From NCBI GenBank assembly GCA_032988165.1, contig JANTQF010000208.1, positions 1-61,097 on the forward strand: a DNA stretch of 61,097 nt. The letters are read 5' to 3'. The stretch comes from Emmonsiellopsis sp. PD_33. Its lineage: Eukaryota; Ascomycota; Eurotiomycetes; Onygenales; Ajellomycetaceae. The notes below the pieces were generated by a model that had not been told where the DNA came from, made no database searches, and worked only from the letters and a program-made list of their open reading frames with translations. The translations under genes and the position numbers were made by a program. Of this stretch, positions 35,526-47,499 are shown one piece after another. Numbering within the stretch: position 1 is the first letter of the stretch; every line of letters starts with the position of its first letter.

Positions 35526-37608
35526 TCAAGCGAATTGTCCGTTGATGGTGTATGGTTTCTTCAGATATTCGAAACTGGGTTTAAGTCCGCTGGAGTAAAG
35601 AAGCCATGAAGGGCTGAACTGAGGCGGGGAAGAGAGAGCAATATACAGAAGGTTGCCCTAGGCTCACGTCCGCAGTCGGGCGTACATCCAGTTGCTTTGC
35701 ATGCAGGCCATTAATCATAGATAGCAAGGCGACGGTCTGTTGCGGTTGCGCATCAACTTCCGATACTACTAGTATCGAATGTCCTTGCAGGGTGCTCTTC
35801 GCGGGGAGGGGGCAGCGATAGTAGTCGTCTCCGCATTATCCGGTTTTCCATCCTTGGAAATAGCGGCACTCCCGCATACAAATCAACGCAGTGATGTATG
35901 GAGGTATAAACCAAGGCCGACGCCAGCCGTATACGCTGGGATTGAACTCCCTGGTTAGCATTTCCATGCCATCCATGGACGAGAAATCGAGAACCGCGCG
36001 AGGGCGACGCTTGAAATAGATAGACTAGGCCTGTTGTGGTCTAGTGTTAAATAAACTTTACGCTTAAATCAACTTCCTAACGCCTCTCATTGGTCAATTG
36101 TGCAGCAGGTTGTCTTGGCACTGGCCTTGCGGCTCATTTCATCCGCCTCCATCCACGACTTGAACAACTCTTAAAATGTAGAAAGATATGGTATCTGAGC
36201 ATTGAATGTTGCTAACATCGACATCATCTCTATAGAGCTTCTCCTGTCCGCATCGCAAAAAATCCAAAAATGGAAGAGTCCCCGCCATTCCCACTCTTCT
36301 CAGTTAAACCCTTCACTCCATCGTCCACACTCGGTCAAAAGTACTATCGTGGCTCGGTTCGCGGAAAAAGAGGACACAACTCGTTTCATGTACTCCTCCA
36401 AATCAATAGCGTTGCGTCACATATTGCCCGAATGACACGCTCCAATCAAAAGATGTATCAGCAAATGCACCTTTTTCGGGGCGAAACATCCTGACGGGGG
36501 CTCTGTGCTGTCGCATCACTCGGTGCCATCTGCAGTCGATACTTCGGGCAATATTCTTTATCAGACAGGCATTTTGCAGGCCACCATCGACGTCAGCATC
36601 AGTAGCCCGCACCTAGGCGTTCGACCCCGCCAGCATCTGGTTCTCGGGGAGTGACCGGGGAAAGCCGAGCCTAGCCGTTCGGCCCTATTGCCTGGATAAT
36701 CCGAGGTTGAATGGGATAGAGTTCGGGGTGCGAAAGAAACTTTGGTCTCTTGAGGCTTGTTAGTAACTTAAAGCTGTTGCATGACAATGTTTGTACAGAG
36801 CTTCAATGTTCCACGAGATGTGGGTACACGAGATGTGGGTTGGCTCGGATACATGTGGAGGTTCGGGATTACTATTCGGCCTTCGCTACGGTTACTCTTT
36901 TCAAGCCTGATTTATGCGCGACTTGAATCACTGTGATGCTGACGGGTATTTCTAGACTGTCTGAATGTGTGCATGAATACCCCCCTCAAATCCGAAAGAT
37001 TTTGTCTTTTGTTGGTCTCGGCTGTTCTATCTCAAACCAGGTATTGGTATTCGTATTGGTAGGGGGGAAAAGGGGAGGATCCTCCAGTTTTGGTTTTCGG
37101 AACGTTGCAACGACAATCAGGTTGAAATGAACCGTCAGTTGCACAGTGAACTACTATGTTTCCCATGGCTTAAATCTATATCCTAAGAGCTATAGACACT
37201 ACGAAGGTACATGATGGAGACATGTTTCCTACGAAGCGGTTTCTGATAATGATGCGAGTTAATCCGCACCAAATGATGTGTCAATTGTCGAAGGGAAATG
37301 GAAGGCGGAAGACTATGATATCCGTCCACGAAAGCGTCGTCACTGGTAAGGATTTCCTCAGAACTAACGAAGACACTTAAAATTGGTGATTGACTAATGC
37401 CAGGCCCAGGAATGATAGTAGTTAACGATCGCTATAGGTAGTCCAAGGCATTTTAGCATTCTACTCCTATCATCAGGCGAGAGGAGGTCGCGCAATGGCA
37501 GATAATATGACATCATGGCATTTAAAATATACGCCCGTTCAATCCTGCTAACTATCATATCCGTCCTGACCTCCCAACCACTCGACCCTCACTTTCCATG
37601 CACTGCCC
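35526..37608. other. Intergenic, 2.1 kb
   Basis: No gene was supported. Overlapping open frames at 36202-36612 on both strands have no domain or splice partners. The first several hundred bases should contain the pyruvate decarboxylase promoter. Confidence 0.5.
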
Positions 37609-38310
37609 TTACTCGTTCGCCGTCTTGTCATTATAATAATGGATGGTCTGGTCTGCACATCCCTCCGGTGTCTGATACATATACGCTCCTAAATTGACAT
37701 AAAGCAACTGGTCCGTACACACATACCAGGCCGCGGTATTCGGGCGTTCGACATCCGGCGTGCTCCAGGTGAGGGTGTCACCTTGCCATGCGAACGTACC
37801 GTGCGTGTTTTCCGTTGCGTTGAAGGATACTTGGAGAGATTCTGTGAACACCGCATTAGTCCATGATCGCTCGCTATAACAACATCTGCAATTCCAAAAC
37901 CCCCCCCTCCTCTCCCAAGCCAATTTTGAAACCCCCAAAAAAAAATTAAAATAAAATAAAATAAAAGAGCAGGAGAAAACCATACCATCATTAATAACCT
38001 TTTCAGTCCCAACATTCGCATACAAAAACTCCTCCGGCGCCCCCGGCTCACTAATCAACTGCACCAGCTGCCCATCCACAATCTGGAACTGGCCCGCAGT
38101 AGTATGCGTTTCCAGCACAGCATAGCTCTCCGAATACAGTGGCTTGGATTGCAGATATTTATGGAAATTTGGGTCTGCGACGGCGCGGATCCAATAATAT
38201 CCTTCCACAAGCGTTGTTCCTGGGCCGGCGGATTGGGCATTTGCTAATCCTGCGCAGAGGCAAGATAAACTCAGGGATGAGGTGAGGAGGTTTTGGAGGG
38301 TAGAACGCAT
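37609..38310 (-). CDS. Small secreted protein of unknown function, 2 exons
   Basis: A 185-aa predicted extracellular protein. Exons are 38310-37986 and 37841-37609. The signal peptide MRSTLQNLLTSSLSLSCLCA ends with GLANA before QSAGPGTTLVEGYYWIRAV. The mature part is Tyr/Thr-rich with one NxT sequon (FNATENTHG), a C-terminal stretch WYVCTDQLLYVNLGAYMYQ and two Cys that may pair. It seems to belong to a secreted family found across Eurotiomycetes, with no known role. The 144-nt intron is a multiple of three and has no stop, so an unspliced message would add 48 residues. The ATG chosen is the only one that gives a signal peptide at the N-terminus. Confidence 0.75.
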   Translation of the reverse strand: MRSTLQNLLTSSLSLSCLCAGLANAQSAGPGTTLVEGYYWIRAVADPNFHKYLQSKPLYSESYAVLETHTTAGQFQIVDGQLVQLISEPGAPEEFLYANVGTEKVINDGMVFSCSFILFYFNFFLGVSKLAWERRGGFWNCRCCYSERSWTNAVFTESLQVSFNATENTHGTFAWQGDTLTWSTPDVERPNTAAWYVCTDQLLYVNLGAYMYQTPEGCADQTIHYYNDKTANE

Positions 38311-39450
38311 GGTGGTGAGGAGGCTGAGAGGACGGTTTAGGGTGGGAATAGGTAGGTTTAGGTAAGACCAGAGCAGAGCAGGGAAAGGCGAAGAGCAATG
38401 GAAGGAATTCAACAGATTCCTCGATATTGGGGGATTGCGAGGGGGAATAGTAAATATTCGGGTACACAGTTTGGAGCCAAAACTTGAACTCGTTCGAGAA
38501 TTGTATGGAGCGGAAAATCGCAATTCTAAGAATTTTATCATACAACTCCGAAGACCCCGAATAGGACTCATTATCCGATGCCGAAATATCTTTTAGCCAA
38601 ATGGAGGCAGCTCAAATCGACCCCGTATATCCTCTGCGGACGGGATCAGCGCATTTCATCCGCCGTCGGGCCGTATAAACCGGGGCCCCATGTCGGGGTA
38701 AGCATGAAACGAAACGGTCTGACTTATTGCATTAATATCAAACAGATGAGATTTATATTAATAGTCAACTGGATCAAGGGTGGAAAAGTATTAGAAGCAG
38801 CTGAGGCATAACTGCTAGTGGACCATGATGAAGGCGATAAATCAAAAATCCGACCACCAAAAATGTCAAAATAATGAAGTTATTCATCTTCAATTAGAAA
38901 ATGGCCCCGTTTAAAAGCTTGTCTGTGAACAACCCCTGAATATCACTAGGGCCGTTTTATCTAGAAGTTGACCTCGCTTAAGTAGTTATATAACTAACTA
39001 CCCCACAGCAATCTCTTCAAGGAACCATCTCTCTTCCGCATAACCGTGACAGAACATGTCCAAGACTAAAACGAGATATGGCATTTTCCGCAAATGTGCT
39101 AGTTACATGTGCTACTGGGCTCAGCAAATTCAAAGGGTTAAAAGATGATATTCCGCTCTAGAACGGCATATTTCACTCGCCCAAGATACCATCAACCCAT
39201 ATATCTTGAAATAACCAAAGCTATGGTGTCCGGAAAACGGAGTGAGTCTCAATTTGCTTAGCATGAATGCGAACAAACTAACGCCAAGCTGAGAGATACT
39301 ATTCTGGTAAAACCAGCAGCGAAGGGCAGACAGGGATATCCTGTGAACAAGCAAGCGAAACAATTTCTGGAGGATATAAAGACTCGCCACCGGCCAACAA
39401 ACAGCAGTATGCTCAATGATCTCTTCATAGAAAGGGGAAAACGCGTTTCT
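38311..39450. other. Intergenic
   Basis: No gene was seen. The minus-strand frame open upstream of the secreted protein (to 38571) is its 5' UTR read through. The rest is the 3' flank of the thymine hydroxylase gene. Confidence 0.5.
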
Positions 39451-40588
39451 TTATTTGTACGTCGCCGTCAATCTCCCAACCAGATAGTCACCGCAGTTGA
39501 TGCCCTCATACTTCTTCTCCCCCGTATCGCCTCCGAACGTTCCTGGCAACGCCTCGATGAATTTCTCGTGGTTTGGATTGCAGAAACAGGCAATGCTATA
39601 TCTTGCTGGATAGAAATCGGAATCTTCGCTACCTGGAGCTGGAGGTGGTTCCACAACACGATGTCTGGTGCTCTTGATATGATCATTCGACCATCTAGCC
39701 AACAGATCCCCGGCGTTTATCACGATGGTGTCGGCAATAGGGGTTGCGTCTATGAACGTATCCTTAGGAGACCGCACCTGCAGTCCACCACGAGCATCTT
39801 GGAACAAAAGCGTGAGGGAGCCATAGTCGCTATGCTCTCCTGCTCTAACCTGGCCGACATTTTCTTTAAATACGGACTTGGGGACGGGAGGGTAATGCAG
39901 GAGTCGCAAATTGTTATCTCCACCACTTGTGAACTCGTCGAAAAAATGTTCGGGGAGACACATGCCCAGAGCAACGGCACGCATCAGCTTGATATGGAGT
40001 TCCTTGCAGGTTTGGAAGAAGTTCTGCATGGTCCTTGTGAATTCCTTGCCTCTATCGTCCAACTTGTCAGGCCACTGGTTAGGCAAACCTTCCACGCCAT
40101 CACGCCCCATTTCCATACTCTCTTTCAGGTCCGGTACGGTATCCCGCAGTTTTTTGATTTCATCCGCATCGGAGGATTGGGTAACCTTTTCGCGCCCCTT
40201 TGCCACATAACCCCTATTGGATTGCGGTGTAGTCCATGCTAGACCGTCTTTTTCGTGCTGCGGCCTCGCGAAGAATTCGGCAGAGGTGTTAAATACCGTC
40301 CTCACTACCGATGGCGGAATCCCATGGTTCTTAAGATATAAGAAGCCGGAGGTCTTGAACGCATTGGTTAATGAGATGCCAACAGCATGCTTCTCTGCAG
40401 GAGTGCCATTTAGATAGGGATCGAAGTCGATTACCTAGAAAACGAACATGATGGATATCGTCAGTGGAACATACTTGGACCACTACTAAGACTGATAGAG
40501 TGGGAAGGGGTGTGGTTACTGGGATGACAAGGTCGTCTTTAGCAACCCCTACAGAGGTCGGATCGCAGTCCTGTACTGGAGGAGCCAT
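39451..40588 (-). CDS. Thymine 7-hydroxylase-like Fe(II)/2-oxoglutarate dioxygenase, 2 exons
   Basis: This predicted 350-aa enzyme oxidises thymine stepwise through 5-hydroxymethyl- and 5-formyluracil to uracil-5-carboxylate. Exons are 40588-40520 and 40434-39451. The N-terminal DIOX_N region has LVIP-VIDFDPYL and FLYLKNHGIPP. WTTPQSNRGYVAKGREKVTQ and MQNFFQTCKELHIKLMRAVA follow the Neurospora thymine hydroxylase pattern. Metal ligands are His and Asp in GEHSDYGSLTLLFQD and His in STRHRVVEPP; the 2-oxoglutarate Arg is in ARYSIACFCNPN. The C-terminus KYEGINCGDYLV is also typical. The neighbouring divergent gene encodes the next enzyme of the same pathway, which strongly supports thymine as substrate over other members of the isopenicillin-N-synthase-like family. 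Confidence 0.9.
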
Positions 40589-41542
40589 GGTTTTCAACGC
40601 TTGATTCGCGACGCTCTCCTACTCTCTCCTACGGCGATGATGCACTACCGCAAAGTTTGGACGGCGATAAGGCGGGGGCGGGGTAAAAGGTTTGCTATGA
40701 TTGATTGGGGTCGAGTACTACCCCAATCAAGGTTGGAAGGTTTGTCAAGAGATCAGAGTGTTTTTGAAGCAAACTTGGAAATATATTAGGGTATATAAAT
40801 ATTCCCTGAGCCCCAACTGGAAAGAGGGGCAGACAACATCCAAGGCAGCACGGGATAGGAACAGCCCACCATCCAAAAAGCATATGTATGTACCAGTCCC
40901 CTCGATATATAACTACGCTACGGAAGGCGTTTCAGACGCAGAGATAAGGGATGCAGCTTGCTTTGCTGTTCGCCAATAGCAGATGCGCTGGTCACGGAAA
41001 TACTAAGAAATAGCCTGGTTTTCGTATTGCCCAGTCCTCTATCAACAATAATGCTGGGATCTTGGTTGACGTAAACCGCGAACTGCCAAATCTTATCTCG
41101 TCCTGGTCCAATGATACCTCTTGGCACGCCTATCTTATCGGCCTGGCTCAAGTACATACCCCGCTATCTCCACATGGCGGACTTACCCCGCTGTTCCTGC
41201 TAGCCATGGTGGGGCCTGTCAGGCCCAAAAGTAGGCGCCTATCTTAACTAGACTTAGGGGGGTTTAGGTGCTATTTAACTGGAAATGCGCCTGGACAGAT
41301 AGGAGTACTTTGCATCCTACCCACGATATCTTCTACACGACATAGTCACCCTCATAAGGTCTTTCTTTTCCTACGTATTACCGAATCTACAATATATCCC
41401 TACATCCGCCCTTCTTCTAGTTAGCCTGTTCTACATCTCCCAAAGCACCACGTCTATCAATTGCTGCCCCGAATATCCCCCCCTCCTCTATTGACAACCA
41501 ACCTCCTCACACCAAGACACCCCAAACAACCCCTCTCCAACC
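40589..41542. promoter_or_regulatory. Divergent promoter of the thymine-salvage pair with many GATA sites
   Basis: The 954-bp interval between the two divergent genes contains at least eight HGATAR matches on either strand: 40665, 40942, 41093, 41130, 41135, 41164, 41239 and 41297. Roughly three would be expected by chance. HGATAR is the site of AreA/NIT2-type nitrogen activators, so nitrogen control of the pair is a reasonable inference. Confidence 0.5.
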
Positions 41543-42788
41543 ATGACAGAATCATCAGCAATGCCCGCCTTCCCAATCGTCGACATCCATACGCACGTCT
41601 ACCCAGAAACATACCTCAACCTCCTCCGCTCCCGCACCACCGTGCCCTACATCTACGACCCCCCTGATGGCTCCCCCTCCCGCCTAATCATCCTCTCCTC
41701 AGATGACAACCCCTCCGTGCCCAAAGAGAAACGCGGCCGCCCCGTCGATGCCACCTACTCAGACATAAACCTCAAACTGTCCTTCATGCGCAAGCACAAC
41801 ATTACCACTAGCGTGATATCCCTCGCTAACCCGTGGCTGGATTTCCTGGCCCCGTCAGACGCCGCGCATTGGGCTGAGCAGATAAACAATGATCTAGAGA
41901 AAATATGTGCCGAGCAGTCTGCAAAGGCCAGCAGTGTGGATGGGAAGAAACTAGCGCTGAACGAGTATTACTCACTCTTTGCATTCGGCGCGCTACCCCT
42001 CAGCGCCCCATCGGCAGACATCGTCGCGAATGAGATTTCGCGCCTCAAGACATTGAAGTATATTCGGGGAGTAATTATGGGGACTACAGGACTCGGAAAG
42101 GGCCTAGATGACCCGGCTCTCGATCCGGTCTGGGCTGCGCTGGAGAGCACAGGGACCATTATATTCCTCCATCCCCACTACGGACTACCCGATGAGGCGT
42201 TTGGGGGTGCGGAAGCTACTGAACGATATGGCCATGTGCTCCCTCTCGCGCTGGGGTTCCCCTTAGAGACAACCATTGCGGTCGCGAGAATGTATCTGGC
42301 TGGTGTCTTTGATAGGTTTCCGAAATTGAGCATTTTGCTTGCGCATTCTGGTGGGACGCTGCCGTTTTTGGCGGGGAGGATTGAGAGTTGTGTTGCGCAT
42401 GAGCGGAAATTTACGGTAAATGGGGGTGATGTTGTTGGGCCTGAGAAGAGCATTTGGGATGTGTTGAAGGAGAATATTTATCTGGATGCTGTTATTTATG
42501 GGGAGGTGGGGTTGAAGGCTGCCGTGCTTGGGGCTGGGTCGGTTGATAGGGTTCTGTTCGGTAAGTTTTGGGGACATACCTTCAAATATATTTGCACAGG
42601 GTTGCTGATATTCTCTTTTTTCAGGAACTGATCATCCATTCTTCCCTCCTCTTGATGGGAAGGACGAGGAGTGGTTGAGTGTCACGACAAATAGGAAGGC
42701 AATCGCTGGTGCATTTGGGCCTGATACAGAAGATGCAAAGGCAATTTTGGGTGGGAATGCCGTCAGGATTCTCAATCTTGAAAGCTAG
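41543..42788 (+). CDS. Uracil-5-carboxylate (isoorotate) decarboxylase, 2 exons
   Basis: A 393-aa amidohydrolase-superfamily enzyme predicted to decarboxylate uracil-5-carboxylate to uracil, the last step of fungal thymine salvage. Exons are 41543-42560 and 42625-42788; the splice joins VLFG to TDHPFFPP. Metal and catalytic residues are visible in VDIHTHVYPE (HxH), FLHPHYGLP, LAHSGGTLPFL and GTDHPFFPP (Asp). SVISLANPWLDFLAP, GLGKGLDDP and YGHVLPLALGFPLETTIAVARMY agree closely with the fungal isoorotate decarboxylases of known structure. No targeting signal is visible, so it is probably cytosolic. Other ACMSD-like decarboxylases (gamma-resorcylate type) are less likely given these stretches and the neighbouring hydroxylase. 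Confidence 0.92.
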
Positions 42789-43129
42789 TTATAGATTTGG
42801 AAGAGATATGGGTGATATTAAGCCTTTAAATTCGACGCTATGAATATATAGTTGAGTATAAATAAAAGGAGCGTGGATACAGATATCCGTCGTCTAATCC
42901 TACTTCCTTAAGAATAAACACCGTCATACAGTAGCTTTATAAATATAGGTCTTAATAAATCTGCAATAGAAATACATCAGCATTTGCTCAGTAATTCAAT
43001 ACAGATAGATGGCTCTGGGTCAGGCCGCACAGCAGATAGGGGTTAATAAAGATAGACGCTCACCATATGAATATGACCCATAAAAATAGGTCCTTACTTT
43101 GAAAAGACGATATAAACCCCCCACTACAA
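42789..43129. other. Convergent 3'-3' intergenic region
   Basis: It contains 3' UTRs of the decarboxylase (+) and the unknown protein (-). No gene was seen. Confidence 0.5.
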
Positions 43130-44596
43130 TTACTTCTGGTTAAGTAAAACATCCCAACCAACCAACCTCCAAATCTCCTGCGTAAACCACTCGGAAGGGT
43201 CCTTTTCTGCATCAGCATATGACCAGCGAAAAAGATCCCCATCCGCCACCGAATACGACGGCATCTCTGGCAATTTCAAAGAATTATTAAATTCGTGGCC
43301 TTCCTCGCCAAAGATACCCTTCAACAACGTGTTTTGTAGCTTGACTTTTACGCTTTCGAGTATACCTGGTGGTGACTGATCTGACGCAGCCGGATCCCGG
43401 TCCTCGGATGCGGGGATAGTTGGAAGATTTTCGAATTGATCCGTAAATGCAATTGCCCGCTCGAGGATCCATATAAGATGTCTAGCTTCTAGTCCCGCGG
43501 CTCGCTGAGCAATGTCCATTTTGTCTGCACAGAGGTTGAGCTCATTGAAGTTTCCGGGCATAGGTAGCTTTTCCGAATTCGAACGGAGGGCCGGATTAGA
43601 GTGTAGCTCCTTGAAAACAAAAAGGCAGAGCGTTTTCCCGACATGCTCGAGGACGGCATATAGAAACCCTTCTAGCAAGTCATTCTCTTCGGGCCTGATA
43701 GGATTGAGAGATAGAATCATAGTTGCTATCAAGTGGCTGAAGGCTTTCAGAGTTCCCTCCTCCTCTTCAGTGTCGTTCGCTGTAACGTTTGGTGCAGATG
43801 TCTTCGTCGTCTTTGTCCTGGAACGTTGCTTCGACTTTTTGTTTGGACCCTTTTCTTGTGCCACTTTCGCCTTAATTTTTGACACAGCATACTGGTGTAA
43901 ATGGTCTAAAGCTCTTTGGAAGAATTTCACCAGATGGTAAGTTATCACTCCAATACCAGAGCATTTCTGGTCATTATCGGATAGTTTGTTCAGGGCCCGC
44001 AAAATAACAGGGCAGCTTTGCGTCAAACCCCTTAAGGTTTGTCGGATATCAGGTGCTAAAGACTGCAATGTGGTAGCTCTAATTGATGAATTGGCCTTGG
44101 AATGTAGTGCCGTCCGAATCGACATATCAGCCGCTTCGCAAAATCCCACTGAGATCGATACCAGAGCGTTAGGGTCGGTCTTTTTCTGTAATTGTTTTTG
44201 GAGTCCATGAAAATGCCGTAGGAAAGGAGCTGTGGCTTTAGTGATGTCAGTATATCTCGTGCATATGGCGATTGGGAGCGAAAGTGACGTACAGCTCTCC
44301 TTGAATCCAAGTTCAACTGGCATTCCATCCAGGAGATCCTTCATCTGGGGCATAGAAGTAGCCGATCTACCCGTCTTCGAAGTCTTGCTCCTTTTCTGAG
44401 AACGGCTCACCGTTGTCGGAAGATCTCCATCGCTTTTCCTTTTGGTTGACGGATTCGTTCCAGCGGAATTCTTCCCTTCCCCCCTGAGGGTCAGTGCTTC
44501 ATTCCGTTGTTCCAACTCGTATATCCTATCCTGAAGCTTGCTTTGTGCAGATTCCGACTTTTCGTACGCCTCCCGCCAGAAGGTTATGCTGTCCAA
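43130..44596 (-). CDS. Hypothetical protein with coiled coil and basic nuclear-type signals
   Basis: A single-exon 488-aa protein I cannot assign to a family. A predicted coiled coil covers about residues 8-36 (EKSESAQSKLQDRIYELEQR). It is followed by basic clusters that look like nuclear localisation signals (TKRKSDGD, SQKRSKTSKTGR). The middle, about residues 90-240, is alpha-helical with IRQTLRGLTQSCPVILRAL. A second basic, disordered segment (NKKSKQRSRTKTTKTS) precedes an acidic one (NDTEEEEG). The C-terminal half is helical with conserved-looking aromatic ends (WFTQEIWRLVGWDVLL). This composition suggests a nuclear scaffold or chromatin/ribosome-biogenesis protein, but that is inference only. 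Confidence 0.75.
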   Translation of the reverse strand: MDSITFWREAYEKSESAQSKLQDRIYELEQRNEALTLRGEGKNSAGTNPSTKRKSDGDLPTTVSRSQKRSKTSKTGRSATSMPQMKDLLDGMPVELGFKESCTSLSLPIAICTRYTDITKATAPFLRHFHGLQKQLQKKTDPNALVSISVGFCEAADMSIRTALHSKANSSIRATTLQSLAPDIRQTLRGLTQSCPVILRALNKLSDNDQKCSGIGVITYHLVKFFQRALDHLHQYAVSKIKAKVAQEKGPNKKSKQRSRTKTTKTSAPNVTANDTEEEEGTLKAFSHLIATMILSLNPIRPEENDLLEGFLYAVLEHVGKTLCLFVFKELHSNPALRSNSEKLPMPGNFNELNLCADKMDIAQRAAGLEARHLIWILERAIAFTDQFENLPTIPASEDRDPAASDQSPPGILESVKVKLQNTLLKGIFGEEGHEFNNSLKLPEMPSYSVADGDLFRWSYADAEKDPSEWFTQEIWRLVGWDVLLNQK

Positions 44597-47072
44597 GTGT
44601 TTGTCCTCTGTCGTGCTAGAATGTGGGTTTCCGCCGTTGTGGATGTGTTGTCGGGTTTGGAGAATGTGGTCTGAGTCAGGATGTTAGTGAAGTTATAGAT
44701 GGTCGCTGAGTCCTTGTTCTTAGCTGAATTTCCGACGGTGAATAATCAAACCTTTTAATGCGACGTTGGGGGGTTTTGATTTCACGATAGCCAAGGCGAG
44801 GGCCAACTGAGTCTGTGAAGGGGGGCAGAATCGGCTGCGGTCCCAATTAGATGTCATTATGGCCCAGTCGGTGTTATTAGTCAAATGGATGACCCTGACT
44901 TTTCAAACCAATTGCATCTGAAGTTCTGTTGTCGTGGGGACCGACCGCAAATGCAGAGAGAGGTTGTCCAGTGTTCCCCGGATCCACGGAGAAATATATA
45001 TTTCCTATTTGGGCAGACCACAAAAGCGCCGCCGAACATCTGTCGACAATTCATAAATTTAATATATCCTTAATCCGAGACGTTGAATGGATAGGCCATA
45101 AATCCAAATTATATCAATTCGACCTGTACCAAGATAAGAAAGAACCGAGAATGATTCCAGTAGTAGATGGCCATAGGGACAACGGCAGGACACAAAGGGC
45201 GGATATAGTGGTTCGAAAGGAGGCGGAGCCATTTCCAGTATTTCAAATGTAGATACATCATGAAACATGTCAAGTCCTCATCTACCTGATCTCAAATTTA
45301 CAATTCTCTCTTGCCCCATCTCCTCCACGACACAGGTCACCGTGAGCGGCAGCATCGTAGTCACTGCATAATTTCGGCACGCTGGGTATGGTATGTAATG
45401 CCCAATCTCAACATTAATATGTGAGGTATGTAGACCAGGGACAGTTGGTGTAGCAATAGTAACGGGCAATGCAATACTTCCTGGCTCCGAAACAAAATTA
45501 CCGAGAGGCATCTCCACCAGACAAGGCTTGAGAGACTGCACCATTGAACAATTGCTAAATTACAAGCCCAGGAGTAAAAATTAAAACATGTTTGTGGTTG
45601 ACATGAATGCCTCGTGCAAATCATGTTCAGCTACTGCTCTGGGAATTAACCCATGAACCTTGGGCTTGGGAAGACCCTTTCAGGGGTTCAGTCTATCTCT
45701 TTAGATATTTCGGTCTCACCAAATTGCGTGAGAGACTATTATATCACCGCTTCCCCAAATCCAACGATGGTTATATTTGCGATTGGCCGGCCCAAGTGAT
45801 GTCAATTTTGGTGATGGGCTGCCAGTACTAGTAAACAGCAAAACAGAATCATGGGATTCCTGATAACTTGCCTACGCCGGACAGTTCATGGGTATTGGCA
45901 AGGAATGATACCCTTTATATTCAAAGTAAAGCACTGGTGGGCTGAACTATGACTATAAGAAGTGGAATTGCTTGACAGATGTGGCACATTTGAATTTTGT
46001 GATCCTGGAATTGGCAACGACCCCCCATCACCTCCCCAATGAGAGGTGTATCAAGGCTTGTTGTGTTATGCTGAAATCCGAAAGCACCTTTTCACCATTA
46101 AAAATCCGCGCTAAAGCCTATTGAACAGGTGAATAGAATCTGCCAGAGCTTAGCTTCGCGATTACGGAGTATGTGGAATTCCTTTATAGAGAATATTTAT
46201 GATTTTCTGGACACCAAGAGCTGATATTCATAACGTTCCAGCTTCTAATAATCCACTTCGTAGTTTTATCCCTTTGACGATCATGAAACAAAACATAATC
46301 ATAGCAGGGATTTGGAAGTGCTGCATAGTAAATAGACATCTTGCTGATAGAGGCATGCTGAAAGCGAGGTTAAAACACGGGATCATGTTCACTAATGCCA
46401 AGGAGCCCTTTCATCCTCTGGTGTTATAAAAGTAAGCATTGATCATAATATCCATTGATTCCCGACTGAAGCCGGGCTCCGTAGCTGGAAGTTGGAACTG
46501 GTGGGCTCGGGAGATCGGCAGCACCCGATCGGCCCGTGCAACTTTAAATCGGCATCCCCACATTTTCGGAACCGCTAGATCAAGTCATTCTTCGGATCGC
46601 GTCTCACGTACTACGCTTCTTAGCTGTTAAAATACAGAAATTACGGTGCTGAAGGAGCTTTAAATTGAATACCCACTGCCAAAATGAAGCAAACCATTTT
46701 CAGCGTAGATAAAGGTAGAGTTTAACCGACAATAGTAAGGGAACGAGACGTATTTCAACATACCACATAAATATGAACATTATTGGAAGGGAAAAATACT
46801 GATCTGTTTCTACAATTCAATATACAAACTCAAACCCATATGCTCTTAAGATGACCCCCTCCAAGCCAGCAGCCAATGTCCATACTTTTTAGGTGCCAAA
46901 TGTTTTGCTCAGAGTAATCATGATGACATTGCAGTCTAAATCTCAATGCACTGTAACTATGCTAAACTACTCAGCTAGGGAAATGTGAGCCAATATGCAG
47001 CAATTAATTCCAAAAACTAAATTGCAGATGAAAACGCCAAAGGGATTGATGATGGATGGTTCACAGGTAGGA
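44597..47072. other. Intergenic, about 2.5 kb
   Basis: No gene was supported. Open frames at 44929-45252 (+) and 45278-45544 (-) are about 100 codons, carry no domain I know and lack splice partners. The last 400 bp become AT-richer towards the Copia-2 element but still contain CpG. Confidence 0.45.
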
Positions 47073-47077
47073 GTAAT

Positions 47078-47376
47078 TATAAGAGGGTTGAATGTAGTTA
47101 GAGAAATCCATGAGGAGAAAGATGATTGATTCCTTTGTCTAAGTTGATAGATTTTGCCACTATTTATAGCTACTGATATGTGATTGCCTGAGATAATGAA
47201 AATCTAAGATACCATACAAAATAGGTGTAAAAAATAATAGGAATAATCAGTTATTATTACTATTAAGAAGGAAACAATGAAAAGACCATTAATGCAGAAT
47301 TAAATGACTAAATAATAGAGGATCAGCCTCTTACAGTCTGCAGGTACTTAGGGCATATACTGTACTACTTCTTACA
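47078..47376 (-). repeat. LTR of Copia-2 (3' LTR in element orientation)
   Basis: 299 bp. It matches 52232-52530 but is more heavily altered, for example GCATATACTGTACTAC where the other copy keeps GCGTACCGTACCGC. Confidence 0.9.
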
Positions 47377-47400
47377 TACCCTCTCAGTAGATTATCAAGT

Positions 47401-47490
47401 AGAGTAAAGATAATTTAATGGCAAAGAACTACCTCTTTTTAATGTGTTTATAGGGCAGAGTAAAGGTAATTTAATAGCAAAGAACTACCT
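47401..47490. repeat. 34-bp direct repeat with 56-bp period
   Basis: AGAGTAAAG(A/G)TAATTTAAT(G/A)GC followed by AAAGAACTACCT occurs at 47401-47434 and 47457-47490, just inside the 3' LTR of Copia-2. The two copies differ only by G/A changes. Confidence 0.85.
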
Positions 47491-47499
47491 TAATTTCAT

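Noticed and set aside
36202..36612. Overlapping short open frames on both strands upstream of the secreted-protein gene
   Set aside because: Three mutually overlapping frames of similar length without domain similarity are best explained by chance.
44929..45544. Two open frames of 107 (+) and 88 (-) codons
   Set aside because: No known domain, no splice partners and no coding-like composition compared with neighbouring genes.
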